Of a DNA stretch of 15,213 bases, positions 13,456-15,213 are shown piece after piece. How positions within the stretch are numbered: the stretch's first letter is position 1; every line of letters starts with the position of its first letter. A program made the translations under genes and the position numbers. Under the pieces are notes generated by a model. It worked only from the letters and a program-made list of their open reading frames with translations. It was not told the DNA's origin and ran no database searches. The DNA comes from DASVHS01 sp036001325 (lineage in GTDB: Bacteria; Acidobacteriota; Thermoanaerobaculia; Gp7-AA8): contig DASYUK010000158.1 of assembly GCA_036001325.1 (NCBI GenBank), forward strand, positions 1 to 15,213, in the 5' to 3' direction.

Positions 13456-13620
13456 TCAAGGAAGAGGAAGCGGCGGTACGGGATTCGGATTCGGGACTCG
13501 GACGATCTCGAGCTGCAGTTCCGGAAGGTACTGATCCATGGGAATCGCCACGGTCTCGGGCTTCGGCGTCGTGTTGCTTCCGCCTTCTTCGGTCCACTGT
13601 TCTCCGTCGAATACCCACAT
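13456..13620 (-). CDS. Small hypothetical protein with proline-rich tail
   Basis: 54 residues from ATG 13620; function unknown. It begins MWVFDGEQWTEEGGS, an acidic aromatic head, and ends RVPNPNPVPPLPLP, a Pro-rich tail, with the acidic PMDQYLPELQLEIV between. No signal peptide, membrane helix or Cys. Support for a real gene: AAGGA about 7 nt before the ATG, a strong terminator just downstream, and a palindromic operator-like site upstream. A longer version from 13695 (79 residues) is possible, but its extra part crosses an 8-bp hairpin and lacks a ribosome binding site. Confidence 0.6.
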   Translation of the reverse strand: MWVFDGEQWTEEGGSNTTPKPETVAIPMDQYLPELQLEIVRVPNPNPVPPLPLP

Positions 13621-13640
13621 AGGAGCTTCCTTTCCACTCC

Positions 13641-13659
13641 ACGCCGGCCTCGCCGGCGT
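13641..13659. other. Hairpin in the leader of the small gene
   Basis: Perfect 8-bp inverted repeat ACGCCGGC / GCCGGCGT with a 3-nt loop, about 10 bp upstream of the small gene's ribosome binding site. It could affect translation or mRNA stability; no T-tract. Confidence 0.5.
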
Positions 13660-13709
13660 ACCCTCCATTAGTTCAAGCGCCCTGCCATTTGGCACTGTCG
13701 CGAGCGCTT

Positions 13710-13735
13710 CTCACAACTATATGTATACGTGTGAG
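13710..13735. promoter_or_regulatory. Operator-like palindrome with internal -10 box
   Basis: CTCACA (13710-13715) and TGTGAG (13730-13735) are inverted half-sites around an AT-rich centre containing GTATAC. On the minus strand TATAGT (5/6 match to a -10) lies between them, reading toward the small gene. This looks like a repressor site over a promoter; the regulator is unknown. Confidence 0.4.
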
Positions 13736-13811
13736 TTATGGATTTGGACGGGCGAAAACATGGCGAAGTTGTGACCGCGCTGTCCAGATTTCAGATCAAC
13801 GCGTCCAGCTC

Positions 13812-14372
13812 TCAGGTCGCTGACCGCAAATGCTCAGCCAGCTTGCGGTAGGCCTTGCCCCGATGTGAGTAAGCGTCCTTCTCTTCGGGGGTCATTTCGG
13901 CGAACGTTTTCGAAGAGCCTTTTGGAAGGAACCACGCATCCCATCCGAAGTTCTGTTCGCCGCGCGGCTCCACGAGAATCTCGCCGACGGTCTCGCCGTG
14001 AAAGATCTTCCCCTCGACGCCGTTCCAATATGCGACGCAACACTGCGCGCGTGCGGAGCGATTGCGCATCGCGTACGCAATCACGGCGAGTCCTGTTCCG
14101 CCTGCTGCTTCGAGTAGCCAGCGCACATAGGGGCCGGGGAAGTTGCCGAGCTCGTCGAATCCGAGCGAGACATCCTCCACGATGAGGCGCCCATAACCTT
14201 TCGTGCGCGCGACCTCGAGCTTGTAGCGCGTGATCTCTTCGACCGTCGCGGCCTGAATCTCCGGCAACACGATCGACACGCGCAAGACCGGGACGCCGAG
14301 GATCCGCTCGGCTTCGATTCCTTTGTTGGGATTTGTGGAGACGAGGATCAGTTTGTCGTGATCGTCCGGCAC
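13812..14372 (-). CDS. Non-canonical purine NTP pyrophosphatase (RdgB/HAM1/ITPA family)
   Basis: Hydrolyses ITP/dITP/XTP to monophosphates, keeping damaged purines out of nucleic acids. 186 residues. Family motifs: LVSTNPNKGIEAE (substrate loop, S12/N14/K17), acidic E66-D67 in VEDVSLGF, FGWD (142-145), TFAEMTPEEKDAYSHRGKA with SHR at 169-171. The sequence FPGPYVRWLLE after the acidic pair resembles the eukaryotic/archaeal ITPA branch (PGPYIKWF) more than the usual bacterial RdgB form (PGxxSAR). Start is GTG 14372, one base after the anti-sigma stop codon, so the two are probably translationally coupled. Confidence 0.93.
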   Translation of the reverse strand: MPDDHDKLILVSTNPNKGIEAERILGVPVLRVSIVLPEIQAATVEEITRYKLEVARTKGYGRLIVEDVSLGFDELGNFPGPYVRWLLEAAGGTGLAVIAYAMRNRSARAQCCVAYWNGVEGKIFHGETVGEILVEPRGEQNFGWDAWFLPKGSSKTFAEMTPEEKDAYSHRGKAYRKLAEHLRSAT

Positions 14373-14373
14373 A

Positions 14374-14622
14374 CTAACGCGACCATTCTGTACGGAACGC
14401 TCGAATCGACCGAGTCAATCTCGTCTTCAAGCGAGGAGGCGCAGTCGCGGCCAGCCGGGCAAATCGCGCCATCAGGAAATTGCGAAGCGCGGTCTGCACT
14501 CGCAGTCGACGTTCGCAATCGGGACAAAGGCTCAGATGGCTTTTGAGATCCTGACGTGACTTCTCACCGAGTGAGCCGTCCAGAAAGAAATAGACAACGC
14601 GTTTGGCATCGCGACAAAGCAT
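14374..14622 (-). CDS. RsrA-like zinc-binding anti-sigma factor
   Basis: 82 residues from ATG 14622. Predicted cytoplasmic anti-sigma factor that binds and inactivates the neighbouring ECF sigma factor. Zinc ligands C3, H29, C33 and C36: the HxxxCxxC core is SHLSLCPDC, and the spacings C-26-H-4-C-3-C equal those of C11/H37/C41/C44 in Streptomyces RsrA, a thiol-redox sensor. YFFLDGSLG and the C-terminal PPRLKTRLTRSIRAF also match that family's layout. The frame is open to 14700, but the extra 26 codons overlap the sigma terminator hairpin; TTG 14637, with GAAGG 7 nt upstream, is an alternative start. It is followed at 1 nt by the ITPase gene. Confidence 0.85.
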   Translation of the reverse strand: MLCRDAKRVVYFFLDGSLGEKSRQDLKSHLSLCPDCERRLRVQTALRNFLMARFARLAATAPPRLKTRLTRSIRAFRTEWSR

Positions 14623-14662
14623 TGCAGCGCGTTGCAACTGCGAGCCTTCTGCCAAGAATTCC

Positions 14663-14698
14663 AAAAAAAAGGAGGACAGGCAAGATTGCCTGTCCTCC
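14663..14698 (-). terminator. Intrinsic terminator between sigma and anti-sigma genes
   Basis: Perfect 12-bp stem GGAGGACAGGCA / TGCCTGTCCTCC with a 4-nt loop, followed on the minus strand by eight T residues. It starts 21 bp after the sigma stop codon and lies before the anti-sigma start. It should strongly limit readthrough into the anti-sigma gene. Confidence 0.93.
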
Positions 14699-14719
14699 AC
14701 GAACTAAGTCGAGAATCGC

Positions 14720-15213
14720 TTACCCGATCTCGAACTGCTCTTCTTCTTCCTCTTCCTGGACGTCGAATTCGAAGTCCTCGTCTTCGTCGGCAGCGAAGAT
14801 CGCTTCCTCTTCATTCTCCGCCGGCTCAGCAGTTTCGACTTCTTCCTCGGAGGCTTCTTTCTTCTTCCGGCCCTTCGTCTCGTCCTTGCGCGAGCGCATC
14901 TTGGCCGGTTCCGCACCGCCGCGGATGTAGCCGTACTTGCGCGCGTACTCGAGCAGCGTCCGCTCGAGCATCTTGCGGCCGCGGTAGAGGCGCGACATCA
15001 CCGTGCCCACCGGACAGTCGAGAATTTCGGCGATCTCCTTGTACGAGAAGCCTTCGATGTCCGCGAGCAACACGACCATCTTGTAGTCGTGAGGAAGCGA
15101 GTCGAGGGCGCGCTTCACATCCTCATCGAGCATGTCCTGGAAGATCTCGCTCTCCGGATCGCGAATGAGATCGGGAGCGTTTTTCTGGATCACGCGCTCG
15201 TACGACTCTTCGA
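14720..15213 (-). CDS. ECF RNA polymerase sigma factor, SigR-like, C-terminal part (truncated)
   Basis: The 5' part, with region 2 that reads the -10, lies off the right edge; about 164 residues are visible. Region 4, which reads the -35, is complete: DVKRALDSLPHDYKMVVLLA, GFSYKEIAEILDCPVG, and the recognition helix TVMSRLYRGRKMLE. Wording and the RsrA-like partner next to it point to the SigR/SigH (thiol-oxidative stress) group. After region 4 comes an unusual tail of about 64 residues: a basic stretch (KMRSRKDETKGRKKKEA) then a strongly acidic part rich in Glu and Asp (DEDEDFEFDVQEEEEEE). Such a tail is not usual for ECF factors and could affect stability, anti-sigma binding or DNA affinity. 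Confidence 0.93.
   Translation of the reverse strand, partial: EESYERVIQKNAPDLIRDPESEIFQDMLDEDVKRALDSLPHDYKMVVLLADIEGFSYKEIAEILDCPVGTVMSRLYRGRKMLERTLLEYARKYGYIRGGAEPAKMRSRKDETKGRKKKEASEEEVETAEPAENEEEAIFAADEDEDFEFDVQEEEEEEQFEIG

Noticed and set aside
13738..13857. Short plus-strand frame starting at ATG 13738
   Set aside because: No ribosome binding site, no similarity recognised, and it runs into the 3' end of the ITPase gene on the other strand.
14623..14700. N-terminal extension of the anti-sigma factor to ATG 14700
   Set aside because: The added codons overlap the sigma terminator hairpin and T-tract and have no family resemblance; the zinc-finger protein starts naturally at ATG 14622 or TTG 14637.
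14556..14930. Ser-rich plus-strand frame opposite the sigma tail
   Set aside because: The serine run is the reverse reading of the GAA/GAG codons of the acidic tail; no other support.
1..15213. tRNA, rRNA, insertion sequence or phage attachment site
   Set aside because: All gaps are short and none shows a cloverleaf-like pattern, transposase or terminal inverted repeats with target duplication.

Overview
The window is GC-rich, gene-dense bacterial chromosome, most likely from the Acidobacteriota. The main hint is a Ser/Thr kinase fused to a TolB-like domain and a long TPR array, an architecture common in that phylum. The ribosomal-protein/MEP gene order and a SigR/RsrA-like pair fit but do not prove it. 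No tRNA, rRNA, insertion sequence or CRISPR array is visible, and no gene-free stretch exceeds 300 bases.

Layout, left to right. Positions 1-893 (-) hold the N-terminal two thirds of gltX (the rest lies off the left edge). Diverging from it by 30 bp is the kinase/TolB-like/TPR protein (924-3173, +), whose stop codon abuts that of ispF. Positions 3174-9573 are a minus-strand block in transcription order rplM-rpsI | rpsB-tsf | pyrH-frr-ispD-ispF: ribosomal proteins L13, S9 and S2, EF-Ts, UMP kinase, ribosome recycling factor and two MEP isoprenoid enzymes. A plus-strand YajO-like aldo-keto reductase (5769-6752) splits this cluster between tsf and pyrH. Then come folD-coaE (9777-11275, +; one-carbon metabolism and coenzyme A synthesis, overlapping by 4 bp). 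They are followed by three tandem, paralogous, low-complexity minus-strand lipoproteins (11269-12529), a divergent alpha/beta hydrolase (12561-13358, +), a tiny proline-tailed protein (13456-13620, -), an ITPase/RdgB-family nucleotide sanitiser (13812-14372, -), an RsrA-like zinc anti-sigma factor (14374-14622, -) and the 3' part of a SigR-like ECF sigma gene with an acidic tail (14720-15213, -).

How the genes work together. The central block supplies translation (L13, S9, S2, EF-Ts, RRF, GluRS), pyrimidine nucleotide supply (PyrH) and isoprenoid precursors (IspD, IspF). The inserted reductase may also feed the MEP pathway, if its YajO resemblance reflects function. The right end looks like a redox-stress locus: a sigma factor, a thiol/zinc anti-sigma factor, and a nucleotide-pool cleaner nearly touching the anti-sigma gene.

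The most unusual structure lies between genes. Four gaps carry heptanucleotide tandem repeats, each with a different 7-bp unit; three of them also have inverted copies forming long hairpins. Three divergent gene pairs are separated by 30, 31 and 31 bp. Each gap has overlapping opposite-strand -10-like boxes 10-11 nt from both start codons, which suggests bidirectional promoters making nearly leaderless mRNAs. The ribosomal genes, by contrast, have strong Shine-Dalgarno sites, two of them in front of TTG start codons. Several strong intrinsic terminators are visible, including one between the sigma and anti-sigma genes.
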